From assembly GCF_008369295.1 (NCBI RefSeq), contig NZ_VOBG01000013.1, forward strand, positions 92,428-156,427: a DNA stretch of 64,000 nt, read 5' to 3'. Numbering within the stretch: position 1 is the stretch's first letter; every line of letters begins with the position of its first letter. Under the pieces are notes generated by a model. It did no database searches, was not told the origin of the DNA, and saw only the letters and a list, made by a program, of their open reading frames with translations. This document shows positions 26,738 to 36,055 of the stretch, in pieces. This DNA is from Pseudomonas sp. ANT_H4. Its GTDB lineage: Bacteria > Pseudomonadota > Gammaproteobacteria > Pseudomonadales > Pseudomonadaceae. The translations under genes were made by a program, and so were the position numbers.

Positions 26738-27069
26738 CAAGATTCTAGTTCTAATGGTTCATCAGAAAGCACGTTCAGAAAGCGTCTTGCGGCGGCAGGA
26801 CCTTGAATGCTGCCTACGATACCCGATGACGCATCGCACTCGATAGCCGTAATGTCTGGCGCATTGGAAGTGATCGTCGGCTGGCCGGTGATCCATTGAA
26901 AATGGATGACACGTCCATGTGTCGACCGGATCAACAGTGTCGAATCCGGGGTGTACATCGAAGAGATACTGTCCCTCATATCCCTGCGACGGCAGTTCAC
27001 GGCGAACCATGCACTGCGGTTGACACATCCAAGTGTCGCAGGTGCATCCCGCACGCCTGCTTGTGTCAC
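26737..27069 (-). CDS. hypothetical small protein coupled to the FecR gene
   Basis: Frame of 110 codons with plausible composition in its C-terminal two thirds (TLLIRSTHGRVIHFQWITGQ). Its TGA overlaps the FecR-gene ATG, the main support. The start is uncertain (several ATGs; the N-terminus is Cys/Arg-rich and may not be translated). No domain is recognised. Confidence 0.4.
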   Translation of the reverse strand: MTQAGVRDAPATLGCVNRSAWFAVNCRRRDMRDSISSMYTPDSTLLIRSTHGRVIHFQWITGQPTITSNAPDITAIECDASSGIVGSIQGPAAARRFLNVLSDEPLELES

Positions 27070-27132
27070 ACAGCAATAGAGAATTTACCTACAGCGACGA
27101 CGCATAGAGGGATTTGCAACATTTGTTCAGAT

Positions 27133-27363
27133 TTAGAATATCCACCGTTGGTTTTGCAGACGTACGCTGGCTTGTTGAAACTGCGCAGGCGCCTCTACGT
27201 TGCGAAGCCCTGCGTATCCCAGAGAGTCGCCCGACTCACTGGGCATGTGCAACTCATCGACCGGAATGGGTTGCACCGGATTGCAGGCATCAACCGTTTC
27301 CGTGCCTAGGCTTGCCGCGGTGGCCATCATCAACATCGTCCCCCACACACTGACCTTCTGCAT
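27133..27363 (-). CDS. hypothetical small secreted protein
   Basis: 76 codons from ATG 27363, with AGAGG about 7 bases upstream. The N-terminus looks like a signal peptide (MQKVSVWGTMLMMATAASLG), and the rest is polar. No domain is recognised. It lies divergently from the response regulator gene and upstream of the FecR operon. Confidence 0.45.
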   Translation of the reverse strand: MQKVSVWGTMLMMATAASLGTETVDACNPVQPIPVDELHMPSESGDSLGYAGLRNVEAPAQFQQASVRLQNQRWIF

Positions 27364-27627
27364 GACGACCTCTCGTCCCGACATAGCATAAAACCTGATT
27401 GCCATTGATCCTTTTCCTGAAGGTCTTGAGCCGGTATCTTTCCAGCTGGGTATTCGCGATGTTCAACTGCCAAACGGCTATTTGATATCAGCGTACCGAG
27501 AGATCCAGGGATCTGAGAATTTGGCCATAATTGTTCAGATTCAATGGTCGGCATCTGCGCAGTAGTGCTCCCTCATGAAATCGAGCCGACGCCTCTGCTG
27601 TATTCTTCAAGAAGAAAGGACCCTCCC

Positions 27628-28347
27628 ATGCGTGTCGCGATACTGGATGACGAACCTGCCGAATTACGGCGGGTGGAACAGACACTGCGACAAATCCCAA
27701 GCGCTTCGGAGCAGCCATGGACGCTGCATTGCTTCGAGCGCGGTGAAGACTTGCTACGCCAACTGCGCCGAGAAACCTTTGACTTGCTGGTGCTCGATTG
27801 GCAGCTACCTGATCTCAGCGGCCTGGCGATCCTGCGCTGGACCCGCGAACACCTGGACGCACCACCGCCAGCCATCATGCTCACCAGCCGCGATGCCGAG
27901 AGCGACATCGTCCAAGCGTTGAACAGTGGAGCGGATGATTACGTCAGCAAACCCTTTCGTCCCAATGAACTCAAGGCACGGGTCACAGCGGTCCTGCGGC
28001 GCCACGGTTTACAGAAATCCGCAGCAAGCGAAGTATTAACCTTCAATGACCTGACGTTTGATGACGCCGAGTTGACAGTTACGCGGGGGGGAAACCCTAT
28101 CAACTTGACCGAGCGTGAATACCGACTAGCACGCTGCTTATTCGCTAACCTGGCGCGGCCACTGTCTCGTGAATACCTCTATGAGCGGTTTTGGACCCAT
28201 GAGGAAATGGTGTCTTCACGGCCGCTTGATACCCATATCTATCGGCTGCGTAACAAGCTGGGATTGACGACTGACCGGGGATGGCAGTTGCTGACTATCT
28301 ACGGGTATGGCTATCGGCTGGAGAGTGTGGCTGCCGCTAGCGCTTAA
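27628..28347 (+). CDS. OmpR-type DNA-binding response regulator
   Basis: 239 residues: an N-terminal receiver (acidic DDE at 6-8, phospho-Asp in LLVLDWQLPD, Lys in SKPFRPNE) and a C-terminal winged helix (LTEREYRLARCLF ... YGYGYRLE). ATG 27628 has AAGAAAGGA upstream. It is likely the partner of the CHASE2 kinase encoded on the opposite strand. Confidence 0.9.
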   Translation: MRVAILDDEPAELRRVEQTLRQIPSASEQPWTLHCFERGEDLLRQLRRETFDLLVLDWQLPDLSGLAILRWTREHLDAPPPAIMLTSRDAESDIVQALNSGADDYVSKPFRPNELKARVTAVLRRHGLQKSAASEVLTFNDLTFDDAELTVTRGGNPINLTEREYRLARCLFANLARPLSREYLYERFWTHEEMVSSRPLDTHIYRLRNKLGLTTDRGWQLLTIYGYGYRLESVAAASA

Positions 28348-28367
28348 TAAAAAGGCACCTTCTCAGA

Positions 28368-28383
28368 TGTTCCACGTGGAGCA
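28368..28383. promoter_or_regulatory. parS: parS site
   Basis: TGTTCCACGTGGAGCA, one mismatch from the ParB palindrome TGTTCCACGTGGAACA, between the response regulator and gyrB genes. Confidence 0.8.
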
Positions 28384-28413
28384 TTTAGAAAATTTGCGAT
28401 TCTTTACTCAATA

Positions 28414-28447
28414 AAAAAGGCCAACGCTAAGCGCTGGCCTTTTTTTG
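28414..28447. terminator. terminator between the response regulator and gyrB
   Basis: AAAAGGCCA-ACGC-TAA-GCGC-TGGCCTTTTTTT with A and T runs on both sides; serves two convergent genes. Confidence 0.85.
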
Positions 28448-28465
28448 TTTTGCTTCGCAGCCTGA

Positions 28466-30883
28466 TTAGAAGTCCAGGTTAGACACCGCCAAGGCATTGC
28501 TCTCGATGAAGTCACGACGAGGTTCAACCGCATCACCCATCAGGGTGTTGAAGATCTGGTCCGCACCAATGGCATCTTCGATGGTCACGCGTAGCATCCG
28601 GCGCTGGCTAGGGTCCATGGTGGTTTCCCATAGCTGATCCGGGTTCATTTCGCCCAAACCTTTATAACGCTGAATGGTGTGACGCTTGGTACTTTCAGCC
28701 ATCAACCAGTCCAGGGCTTCCTTGAACTCCTTGACCGCTTTCTTGCGTTCGCCACGCTGAATATAAGCGCCGTCGTCCAGTAAGGTGCTCAGTTGCGCGC
28801 CGAGTGTGACAACAGTCTTGTAGTCATTGCTGCCGAAGAAGTCGCGGTTGAAGGTGACGTAGTTCGACAGCCCATGGGAGATCAGCTCGACCTCTGGCAG
28901 CCAGACGTTACGTTCACGGTCTTCACGCAGGCTGGCTTTGTAAACCAGGCCGGATTTTTCCACGGTGCGCAGACGAACTTCGTACTGGGCCAACCAGTCC
29001 TGCATCGCTGCATGATCGCCCAGTTGTTCGAGGCTGACTGCTGGCAGGTAGATGAAGTGCTCGGTCAGCTCCTGAGGGTACAGGCGCGACAAACGCTTGA
29101 GGGTCTTCATCACCATGCGGAAGTCGTTTACCAGACGCTCCAGCGCCGGCCCGGAGATTCCCGGAGCTTCGTCGTTCAAGTGCAAGCTGGCATCTTCCAG
29201 GGCCGACTGCGTCATGTACTCTTCCATGGCGTCGTCGTCTTTGATGTATTGCTCTTGCTTGCCTTTTTTCACTTTGTACAACGGCGGCTGGGCGATGTAG
29301 ATGTAGCCACGCTCGATCAGCTCCGGCAACTGACGGAAGAAGAAGGTCAGCAGTAGGGTACGGATGTGCGAACCGTCGACGTCAGCATCGGTCATGATGA
29401 TGATGTTGTGATAACGCAACTTCGCGATGTTGTACTCATCACGACCAATGCCACAGCCCAGAGCGGTGATCAAGGTGCCGACTTCCTGAGAGGAAATCAT
29501 CTTGTCGAAGCGGGCTTTCTCGACGTTGAGGATCTTGCCCTTCAACGGCAGGATGGCCTGGGTGCGACGGTTACGACCTTGCTTGGCAGAGCCGCCAGCA
29601 GAGTCACCTTCCACTAGGTACAGTTCGGAGAGGGCAGGGTCCTTCTCTTGGCAGTCCGCCAGTTTGCCCGGCAGGCCAGCAATATCCAGCGCGCCTTTAC
29701 GACGGGTCATTTCACGGGCTTTACGCGCCGCTTCACGAGCCCGCGCCGCGTCAATCATCTTGCCGACAACCAGCCTGGCTTCGTTCGGGTTTTCCAACAG
29801 GAAGTCGGAGAAGTACTTGCCCATTTCCTGTTCCACTGCCGTCTTCACTTCTGAGGACACCAGCTTGTCTTTGGTCTGCGAGCTGAACTTAGGATCAGGA
29901 ACCTTGACCGAGATAATCGCGGTCAGGCCTTCACGGGCATCGTCGCCGGTGGTGGCAACTTTGTGTTTCTTCGCCAGACCTTCCGCTTCGATGTAGGTGT
30001 TCAGGTTACGCGTCAGTGCGGAACGGAAACCCACTAGGTGAGTACCGCCATCGCGCTGTGGAATGTTGTTGGTGAAGCACAACAGGTTCTCGTTGAAGCT
30101 GTCGTTCCACTGCAGAGCGATTTCCACGCCGATGCCGTCTTCACGCTGTACGTTGAAGTGGAACACTTCGTTGACCGGAGTCTTGTTGGTATTCAGGTAT
30201 TCAACGAACGCACGCAAACCACCTTCGTACTTGAACAGCTCTTCCTTGCCGCTGCGCTCGTCCTTGAGGACGATGCCGACACCGGAGTTGAGGAAGGACA
30301 GTTCACGAATCCGCTTGGCCAGGATGTCCCAGCTGAAGTGGATGTTCTTGAAGGTTAGGTCAGAAGGACGGAAGTGGATCTGGGTACCGGTGGTTTCGCT
30401 TTCGCCAACGATCTTCATCGGCTCCTGCGGAACGCCGTGAACGTAGGTCTGTTCCCAGATCTTGCCGCTGCGACGCACGGTCAGCACCAGCAGTTCGGAG
30501 AGGGCGTTCACCACGGAAACACCTACACCGTGCAAACCGCCAGATACTTTGTAGGAGTTGTCGTCGAACTTACCGCCGGCGTGGAGCACGGTCATGATGA
30601 CCTCTGCTGCCGAAACACCTTCTTCTTTATGCACATCTACCGGAATGCCGCGACCGTTGTCGCGCACGGTGATGGATTCGTCCGGGTGGATGATGATGCT
30701 GATGTCGTCGCAGTGACCGGCCAAAGCTTCGTCGATCGAGTTGTCGACCACCTCGAACACCATGTGGTGCAGACCGCTGCCATCATCGGTGTCACCGATG
30801 TACATACCGGGACGTTTGCGTACGGCATCCAAACCTTTAAGCACTTTAATGCTGGTCGAGTCGTACGTATGTTCTTCGCTCAT
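28466..30883 (-). CDS. gyrB: DNA gyrase subunit B
   Basis: ATPase subunit of gyrase. 805 residues with a GHKL ATP site (ALAGHCDDI...DNGRGIP...GGLHGVG), transducer, and the Toprim motifs EGDSAGGSAKQGR and DADVDGSHIRTLLLTF, then the GyrB C-terminal domain. It follows recF after three bases in the dnaA-dnaN-recF-gyrB operon. Confidence 0.98.
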   Translation of the reverse strand: MSEEHTYDSTSIKVLKGLDAVRKRPGMYIGDTDDGSGLHHMVFEVVDNSIDEALAGHCDDISIIIHPDESITVRDNGRGIPVDVHKEEGVSAAEVIMTVLHAGGKFDDNSYKVSGGLHGVGVSVVNALSELLVLTVRRSGKIWEQTYVHGVPQEPMKIVGESETTGTQIHFRPSDLTFKNIHFSWDILAKRIRELSFLNSGVGIVLKDERSGKEELFKYEGGLRAFVEYLNTNKTPVNEVFHFNVQREDGIGVEIALQWNDSFNENLLCFTNNIPQRDGGTHLVGFRSALTRNLNTYIEAEGLAKKHKVATTGDDAREGLTAIISVKVPDPKFSSQTKDKLVSSEVKTAVEQEMGKYFSDFLLENPNEARLVVGKMIDAARAREAARKAREMTRRKGALDIAGLPGKLADCQEKDPALSELYLVEGDSAGGSAKQGRNRRTQAILPLKGKILNVEKARFDKMISSQEVGTLITALGCGIGRDEYNIAKLRYHNIIIMTDADVDGSHIRTLLLTFFFRQLPELIERGYIYIAQPPLYKVKKGKQEQYIKDDDAMEEYMTQSALEDASLHLNDEAPGISGPALERLVNDFRMVMKTLKRLSRLYPQELTEHFIYLPAVSLEQLGDHAAMQDWLAQYEVRLRTVEKSGLVYKASLREDRERNVWLPEVELISHGLSNYVTFNRDFFGSNDYKTVVTLGAQLSTLLDDGAYIQRGERKKAVKEFKEALDWLMAESTKRHTIQRYKGLGEMNPDQLWETTMDPSQRRMLRVTIEDAIGADQIFNTLMGDAVEPRRDFIESNALAVSNLDF

Positions 30884-30886
30884 GCC

Positions 30887-31990
30887 TTACTCCCGATGGT
30901 CGTGGGTCTGGGTGATACGGCCTTGTTCCACGTGGAACAAAGCAACTGGCGTTTCCGTCTGCCAGCCTTCCCTCAATAATTCATGGTCTACACAGGTGAT
31001 AAACACCTGGCAGCGTAAGTCTTCCAACAAGCGGCATAGCGCGCGGCGGTGCTGCTCGTCCAGTTCGGACGGCAAGTCATCCACCAGATAAATGCACTGG
31101 CCTCGCCGAGCCTGGCTGACCAGATGCCCTTGGGCGATACGCAACGCACAGACCACCAACTTCTGCTGACCGCGAGACAAAATGTCTGCGGCGTTATGTG
31201 CACCTAATCTAAGGCGCAAATCAGCCCGTTGTGGTCCGGCCTGGGTGTGACCAATTTGCTGATCCCGTTGTAGAGAAGTGGCGAGCACTGCACTCAGTTC
31301 CCGCTCTTTATCCCAACCACGGTAATAGCTCAACGTTAAACCTTCGAGCTCTAGCAACTCGCTCAAGGTCTGTTCAAAGACTGGTTTCAAGGCTTTGATA
31401 TAGGCGCGGCGGTATTCATCTATTTCAGCGCTGGCCAGGCACAGCTCCCGGTCCCAGGCCGCTTGCGAAGCGGCGTCAAGTGTACCATGCCGCAGCCACG
31501 AGTTCCGCTGCCGCAAGGCCTTCTGCAGGCGCTGCCAAGTGGCCATGAAGCGCGGTTCCACGTGGAACACTCCCCAGTCGAGGAACTGCCTGCGAATTTT
31601 TGGTGCACCTTCCAGCAACCGGAAACTGTCGGGGTTGATCAATTGTAGGGGCAGTATTTCCGCCAGTTGCGCCGCACTGCGAGCATTTTGCCCATCAATG
31701 CGGATCTGAAATTCCCCCTGACGGTCGCGGGATATCCCCAGGCTGCTGTGACCGCCTTCCGCCAATTCGACCTGGCCGAATACGGTACACGCCAACTGCT
31801 CGTACTGAATCACCGGCAACAGACGCGCACTGCGAAAGGAACGGGCAAGCCCCAGCAAGTGAATGGCTTCCAGAACGCTGGTTTTGCCACTGCCGTTGGC
31901 GCCATGGAGAATATTGATGCGGGGAGAGGGGGAGAGGGTCACCGGGTGCAAATTGCGCACCGCGGTGACCGAGACGCGACTGAGGGACAT
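30887..31990 (-). CDS. recF: DNA replication and repair protein RecF
   Basis: SMC-like ATPase that helps load RecA at gaps. 367 residues with Walker A GANGSGKTSVLEAI at about 32-45 and a C-terminal DDLPSELDEQHR Walker B. Two parS sites lie inside this gene, so the coding sequence also serves chromosome segregation. Confidence 0.97.
   Translation of the reverse strand: MSLSRVSVTAVRNLHPVTLSPSPRINILHGANGSGKTSVLEAIHLLGLARSFRSARLLPVIQYEQLACTVFGQVELAEGGHSSLGISRDRQGEFQIRIDGQNARSAAQLAEILPLQLINPDSFRLLEGAPKIRRQFLDWGVFHVEPRFMATWQRLQKALRQRNSWLRHGTLDAASQAAWDRELCLASAEIDEYRRAYIKALKPVFEQTLSELLELEGLTLSYYRGWDKERELSAVLATSLQRDQQIGHTQAGPQRADLRLRLGAHNAADILSRGQQKLVVCALRIAQGHLVSQARRGQCIYLVDDLPSELDEQHRRALCRLLEDLRCQVFITCVDHELLREGWQTETPVALFHVEQGRITQTHDHRE
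30924..30939. promoter_or_regulatory. parS: parS site, perfect palindrome
   Basis: TGTTCCACGTGGAACA, the full 16-bp ParB-binding palindrome, inside the 3' end of recF. Confidence 0.92.
31554..31569. promoter_or_regulatory. parS: parS site
   Basis: GGTTCCACGTGGAACA, 15 of 16 bases of the palindrome, within recF. Confidence 0.85.
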
Positions 31991-32010
31991 CTAACTTCTG
32001 CTGAACATGA

Positions 32011-33114
32011 TTACAGACGCATCGGCATAACAACGTAAGCCGAGTCGTCGTTGTCGGATTCTTGTACCAGTGCGCTGCTGTTGGAGTCGGACAGAATCAG
32101 GCGAACTTGTTCGGTAGTCATCACGCCCAGCACGTCCAGCAGGTAGCTGACGTTGAAGCCGATTTCCAACGAACCGCCGTTGTAGTCGACGCCTACTTCT
32201 TCTTCCGCTTCTTCCTGCTCCGGGTTGTTGGCCTGGATCTTCAGCTGACCGTTGGCCAGTTGCAGACGAATACCTCGGTATTTCTCGTTGGACAGAATCG
32301 CCGTACGGCTGAACGCTTCACGCAGGGCCTGGCGATCGCCGATCACCAGCTTGTCGCCGCCTTTAGGCAGCACACGCTCGTAATCCGGAAACTTGCCGTC
32401 GACCAGTTTGGAAGTGAAGGTGAACTCGCCGGTGGTTGCGCGGATGTGGTGCTGGCCCAGCACGATGCTGACATTACCATCCGGCTCAGTCAGCAGACGC
32501 GCCAGCTCAAGGATACCCTTACGCGGCACGATCACCTGGTGGCGATCCGGCTGACCAATATCGGCCTTCATAGAGCACATGGCCAGACGGTGACCGTCAG
32601 TGGCCACAGCGCGGATAATGCCTTCCGAGACTTCCAGCAGCATGCCGTTGAGGTAGTAACGTACATCCTGCTGGGCCATGGCGAAGCTGGTGCGCTCGAT
32701 CAGACGGCGCAGCTTGCTTTGCCCCAGGCTACAAGTCAGCGAACCAGGACCTTCCTCCACAGTTGGGAAATCGTTCGCCGGCAGGGTGGACAGGGTGAAA
32801 CGGCTGCGGCCGGCCTTGACTACCAACTTCTGCTCATCGACCTTGATGTCGATCAGCGCGTCGTTAGGCAGGCTCTTGCAGATGTCCATCAGCTTGCGCG
32901 CTGGCACGGTGATCTCGCCGGGTTCGGCGGGTTCTTCCAGCTGAACGCGACCAACCAGTTCGACTTCCAGGTCGGTACCGGTCAACGACAGTTGCTGGCC
33001 TTCGACAACCAGCAATACATTGGAGAGCACCGGCAAGGTCTGTCGGCGCTCGACGACGCCTGCGACCAGTTGCAGGGGTTTCAACAGGGCTTCGCGTTGA
33101 ATGGTGAAATGCAT
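32011..33114 (-). CDS. dnaN: DNA polymerase III beta clamp
   Basis: Sliding clamp, 367 residues, starting MHFTIQREALLKPLQLVAGVVERRQTLPVLSNVLL, with the three-domain clamp fold and the C-terminal YVVMPMRL that lines the partner-binding pocket. Between dnaA and recF. Confidence 0.98.
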   Translation of the reverse strand: MHFTIQREALLKPLQLVAGVVERRQTLPVLSNVLLVVEGQQLSLTGTDLEVELVGRVQLEEPAEPGEITVPARKLMDICKSLPNDALIDIKVDEQKLVVKAGRSRFTLSTLPANDFPTVEEGPGSLTCSLGQSKLRRLIERTSFAMAQQDVRYYLNGMLLEVSEGIIRAVATDGHRLAMCSMKADIGQPDRHQVIVPRKGILELARLLTEPDGNVSIVLGQHHIRATTGEFTFTSKLVDGKFPDYERVLPKGGDKLVIGDRQALREAFSRTAILSNEKYRGIRLQLANGQLKIQANNPEQEEAEEEVGVDYNGGSLEIGFNVSYLLDVLGVMTTEQVRLILSDSNSSALVQESDNDDSAYVVMPMRL

Positions 33115-33153
33115 GGTCTAGTCCCTTGCCTTAATAAGCTGCGCTGGTGTTCA

Positions 33154-34674
33154 TCAAGTTGTCAGTGTACGCAGCAGGTTCTTGTAGTCCTCGCGAATAT
33201 CCGCGTCGGATTCCTTAAGTTCATTGATCTTGCGGCACGCATGCAAGACCGTGGTGTGGTCGCGACCGCCAAACACATCACCAATTTCTGGCAGGCTATG
33301 GTTAGTCAACTCCTTGGAGAGCGCCATCGCCACCTGACGTGGACGTGCTACCGAGCGCGAACGGCGCTTGGACAGCAGGTCGGAAATCTTGATCTTGTAG
33401 TACTCGGCCACTGTGCGTTGGATGTTATCCACACTGACCAGTTTGTCTTGCAAGGCCAGCAGGTCTTTTAGCGATTCCCGAATCAGCTCAATGGTGATAT
33501 CGCGGCCCATGAAGTGCGAGTGAGCGATGACACGCTTGAGCGCGCCTTCCAGTTCACGCACGTTGGAACGAATACGCTGGGCGATGAAGAACGCGGCGTC
33601 GTGGGGAAGATCGACTTTCGCCTGGTCGGCTTTCTTCATCAGAATCGCGACTCGGGTTTCCAGTTCCGGCGGTTCTACTGCAACGGTCAGGCCCCAGCCA
33701 AAGCGCGACTTCAAGCGCTCTTCCAGGCCTTCGATTTCTTTCGGATAACGGTCGCTGGTCAAGATGACCTGCTGACCACCTTCGAGCAAGGCGTTGAACG
33801 TGTGGAAAAACTCTTCCTGGGAACGTTCCTTGCGAGCGAAGAATTGAATGTCATCGATCAACAAGGCGTCGACGGAACGGTAGAACCGTTTGAACTCGTT
33901 GATAGCGTTGAGCTGTAACGCCTTGACCATGTCGGCAACGAAGCGCTCCGAGTGCAGGTACACGACCTTGGCATTCGGGTTCTTCTTTAATAGATGGTTA
34001 CCCACAGCATGCATCAAGTGCGTCTTACCCAAGCCAACGCCGCCATAAAGGAAGAGTGGGTTGTAACCATGCTTGGGGTTGTCGGCCACCTGCCAGGCGG
34101 CTGCACGGGCCAACTGGTTGGATTTACCCTCTACGAAATTCTCAAAGGTAAACGTCCGGTTTAGATAGCTGGTGTGCTTGAGCGCACCTTCAACCTGCAC
34201 CGTGCGCTGTTCTGCGCGAATCGGTGCCTGTTGCGAACTGGCACCTGCCATCGGATCGAAGCTGTCACGGGACGGCTCTTCGTTCCTAGGCGCGTTTTTT
34301 TGCGAAAACGACTTTGATGGGCCAGCAGCAGGAGCTACCGCCGTGTGGTTGACCGGTGAAGCGGCAGCCTGAGCTTGCGACGCAGCCGCAGCCAACGGCG
34401 CATTCGGCGCGGCACGAGGCACCGAGCTGCGTTTGCTGCCTATTAATAAGGAGAGAACCGGGGCTTGCCCGTTGCCATGTTCATCGAGCAATTCGAGAAC
34501 GCGGCTCAGGTACTTCTCGTTGACCCAGTCGAGAACAAAACGATTGGGTGCGTAGACGCGCAACTCGTCGCCTTCGGCTTCGACCTGTAGCGGACGGATC
34601 CAGGTGTTGAATTGCTGGGCAGGCAGCTCATCGCGCAAAAGCTCCACGCACTGCTGCCAAAGTTCCACTGACAC
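33154..34674 (-). CDS. dnaA: chromosomal replication initiator DnaA
   Basis: It opens oriC by binding DnaA boxes. 506 residues: an N-terminal DnaB-contact domain (1-85), a Pro/Ala-rich linker (about 90-165), an AAA+ domain with GGVGLGKTHLMHA and LLIDDIQFF, and a C-terminal DNA-binding domain with GGRDHTTVLHACRKI. Boxes for it lie directly upstream (34741-35013), allowing autoregulation. Confidence 0.98.
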   Translation of the reverse strand: MSVELWQQCVELLRDELPAQQFNTWIRPLQVEAEGDELRVYAPNRFVLDWVNEKYLSRVLELLDEHGNGQAPVLSLLIGSKRSSVPRAAPNAPLAAAASQAQAAASPVNHTAVAPAAGPSKSFSQKNAPRNEEPSRDSFDPMAGASSQQAPIRAEQRTVQVEGALKHTSYLNRTFTFENFVEGKSNQLARAAAWQVADNPKHGYNPLFLYGGVGLGKTHLMHAVGNHLLKKNPNAKVVYLHSERFVADMVKALQLNAINEFKRFYRSVDALLIDDIQFFARKERSQEEFFHTFNALLEGGQQVILTSDRYPKEIEGLEERLKSRFGWGLTVAVEPPELETRVAILMKKADQAKVDLPHDAAFFIAQRIRSNVRELEGALKRVIAHSHFMGRDITIELIRESLKDLLALQDKLVSVDNIQRTVAEYYKIKISDLLSKRRSRSVARPRQVAMALSKELTNHSLPEIGDVFGGRDHTTVLHACRKINELKESDADIREDYKNLLRTLTT

Positions 34675-34679
34675 GGAGA

Positions 34680-35100
34680 TCCCCTAAGTTGAAAGCCGGT
34701 GAGGCAAAAACAGCCGCCATTGTAGCGGCCAGCCGTCTACTTATCCACATGTAGGTTGCTCACAGGACGCCAAGAATCAATGCCTTAACCGTAAAAAATA
34801 CGACCAATGGTCTGTGCATAAACTCTGTGGATAAGCGCCCCTAAGCCCGTTGTACAAGTGGGGGGGAAAGTCTGTGGGTAACTGGCCTGTGGATAACTAG
34901 CCATTCCACACACAGCTTATCCGACAGTGCAGCACAGGTAGAGCACCGTTTCTCCCCCGTGTTGTCATCCTCTGTACATCAAGTAAAACGTGGCCTTAAG
35001 GTTGTTATCCACAGAAGATGGCGTCCCTAGCTTTTATAAGCTTTACAGAAAAGCTTTAAATAACTTCCTTCTTTATTTTTATATCTATGGCATTGCTCAC
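34680..35100. other. oriC: chromosomal origin oriC (dnaA-rpmH interval)
   Basis: DnaA boxes TTATCCACA at 34741-34749 and 35005-35013 (plus strand), and at 34826-34834 and 34888-34896 (minus strand). One-mismatch boxes are at 34813-34821 and 34873-34881. An AT-rich stretch at about 35030-35095 follows the last box and suits the unwinding element. The interval between dnaA and rpmH is the established origin in pseudomonads. Confidence 0.92.
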
Positions 35101-35259
35101 GAAAGCCGAACGACTCGGAATAGGTCCAGATGTGTCCAGATATCTAATTGAAGGAAAAGCGGGTTGGAAATTGACCTAGAGGCTTGCTTTCTCTAGAATC
35201 GCCGGTCTCTTAAAACGGGGGCCATTCCGGCCCGTTGTGGACGAACCAGGTAACACGCC

Positions 35260-35394
35260 ATGAAACGTACTTTCCAACCAAGCACCATCAAACGCGCCCG
35301 TACTCACGGCTTCCGTGCTCGCATGGCTACCAAGAACGGCCGTGCTGTCCTGTCGCGTCGCCGCGCCAAAGGTCGTGCGCGTCTGGCAGTTTGA
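35260..35394 (+). CDS. rpmH: 50S ribosomal protein L34
   Basis: 44 codons, MKRTFQPSTIKRARTHGFRA to a C-terminal LAV: the complete, Arg/Lys-rich L34. It is first gene after oriC and precedes rnpA. Confidence 0.98.
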   Translation: MKRTFQPSTIKRARTHGFRARMATKNGRAVLSRRRAKGRARLAV

Positions 35395-35410
35395 TAATCC
35401 GGTACTGGTG

Positions 35411-35815
35411 GTGAGTCAGGACTTCAGTCGGGAAAAGCGTCTGCTAACCCCCCGGCATTTCAAGGCAGTCTTTGACTCCCCCACCGGCAAGGTTCCGGGG
35501 AAAAATCTCCTGCTCCTTGCGCGTAACAACGATCTGGATCACCCCCGTCTCGGGTTGGTGATTGGCAAGAAGAGCGTAAAGCTCTCCGTTGAGCGCAATC
35601 GCCTCAAGCGTCTGATGCGCGAATCGTTTCGCCTCCACCAGGACACTCTGGTTGGTTGGGATATTGTTATCGTCGCGCGCAAAGGCTTGGGGGACATAGA
35701 AAACCCCGAATTGATTCAGCATTTCGGCAAGCTCTGGAAACGTCTGGCTCGTACTAACAAGCCAGCACCAGCAGTCGGCACCGAAACTGTAGGGGTAGAC
35801 AGTACTGATGCGTAA
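35411..35815 (+). CDS. rnpA: ribonuclease P protein component
   Basis: Protein subunit of RNase P, which matures tRNA 5' ends. 134 residues starting at GTG 35411 (MSQDFSREKRLLTPRHFK). The RNR signature is present (KLSVERNRLKRLMRESFR). The frame is open further upstream within rpmH, but that part does not match the family. It overlaps yidD. Confidence 0.95.
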   Translation: MSQDFSREKRLLTPRHFKAVFDSPTGKVPGKNLLLLARNNDLDHPRLGLVIGKKSVKLSVERNRLKRLMRESFRLHQDTLVGWDIVIVARKGLGDIENPELIQHFGKLWKRLARTNKPAPAVGTETVGVDSTDA

Positions 35816-36053
35816 ACTGGCACTCGTTCCGATCCAGTTTTACCGCTATGCCATTAGTCCGCTGATGGCCAGCCACTGTCGTTTCTACCCCAGCTGTTCC
35901 TGCTACGCGTATGAAGCCATAGAAAATCATGGCCTTCTGCGCGGTGGCTGGCTGACCTTTCGTCGTTTAGGTCGTTGTCATCCGTGGAATCCCGGTGGTT
36001 ATGACCCGGTTCCACCTATCCCTACCTCCCGTTCTTCTTCGATGGCCGAGTAA
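35808..36053 (+). CDS. yidD: membrane protein insertion efficiency factor YidD
   Basis: 81 residues with the family motif ASHCRFYPSCSCYAYEA and GRCHPWNPGGYDPVP. A small membrane-associated helper of YidC-dependent insertion. It overlaps rnpA by eight bases and ends two bases before yidC. Confidence 0.96.
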   Translation: MRKLALVPIQFYRYAISPLMASHCRFYPSCSCYAYEAIENHGLLRGGWLTFRRLGRCHPWNPGGYDPVPPIPTSRSSSMAE

Positions 36054-36055
36054 TC

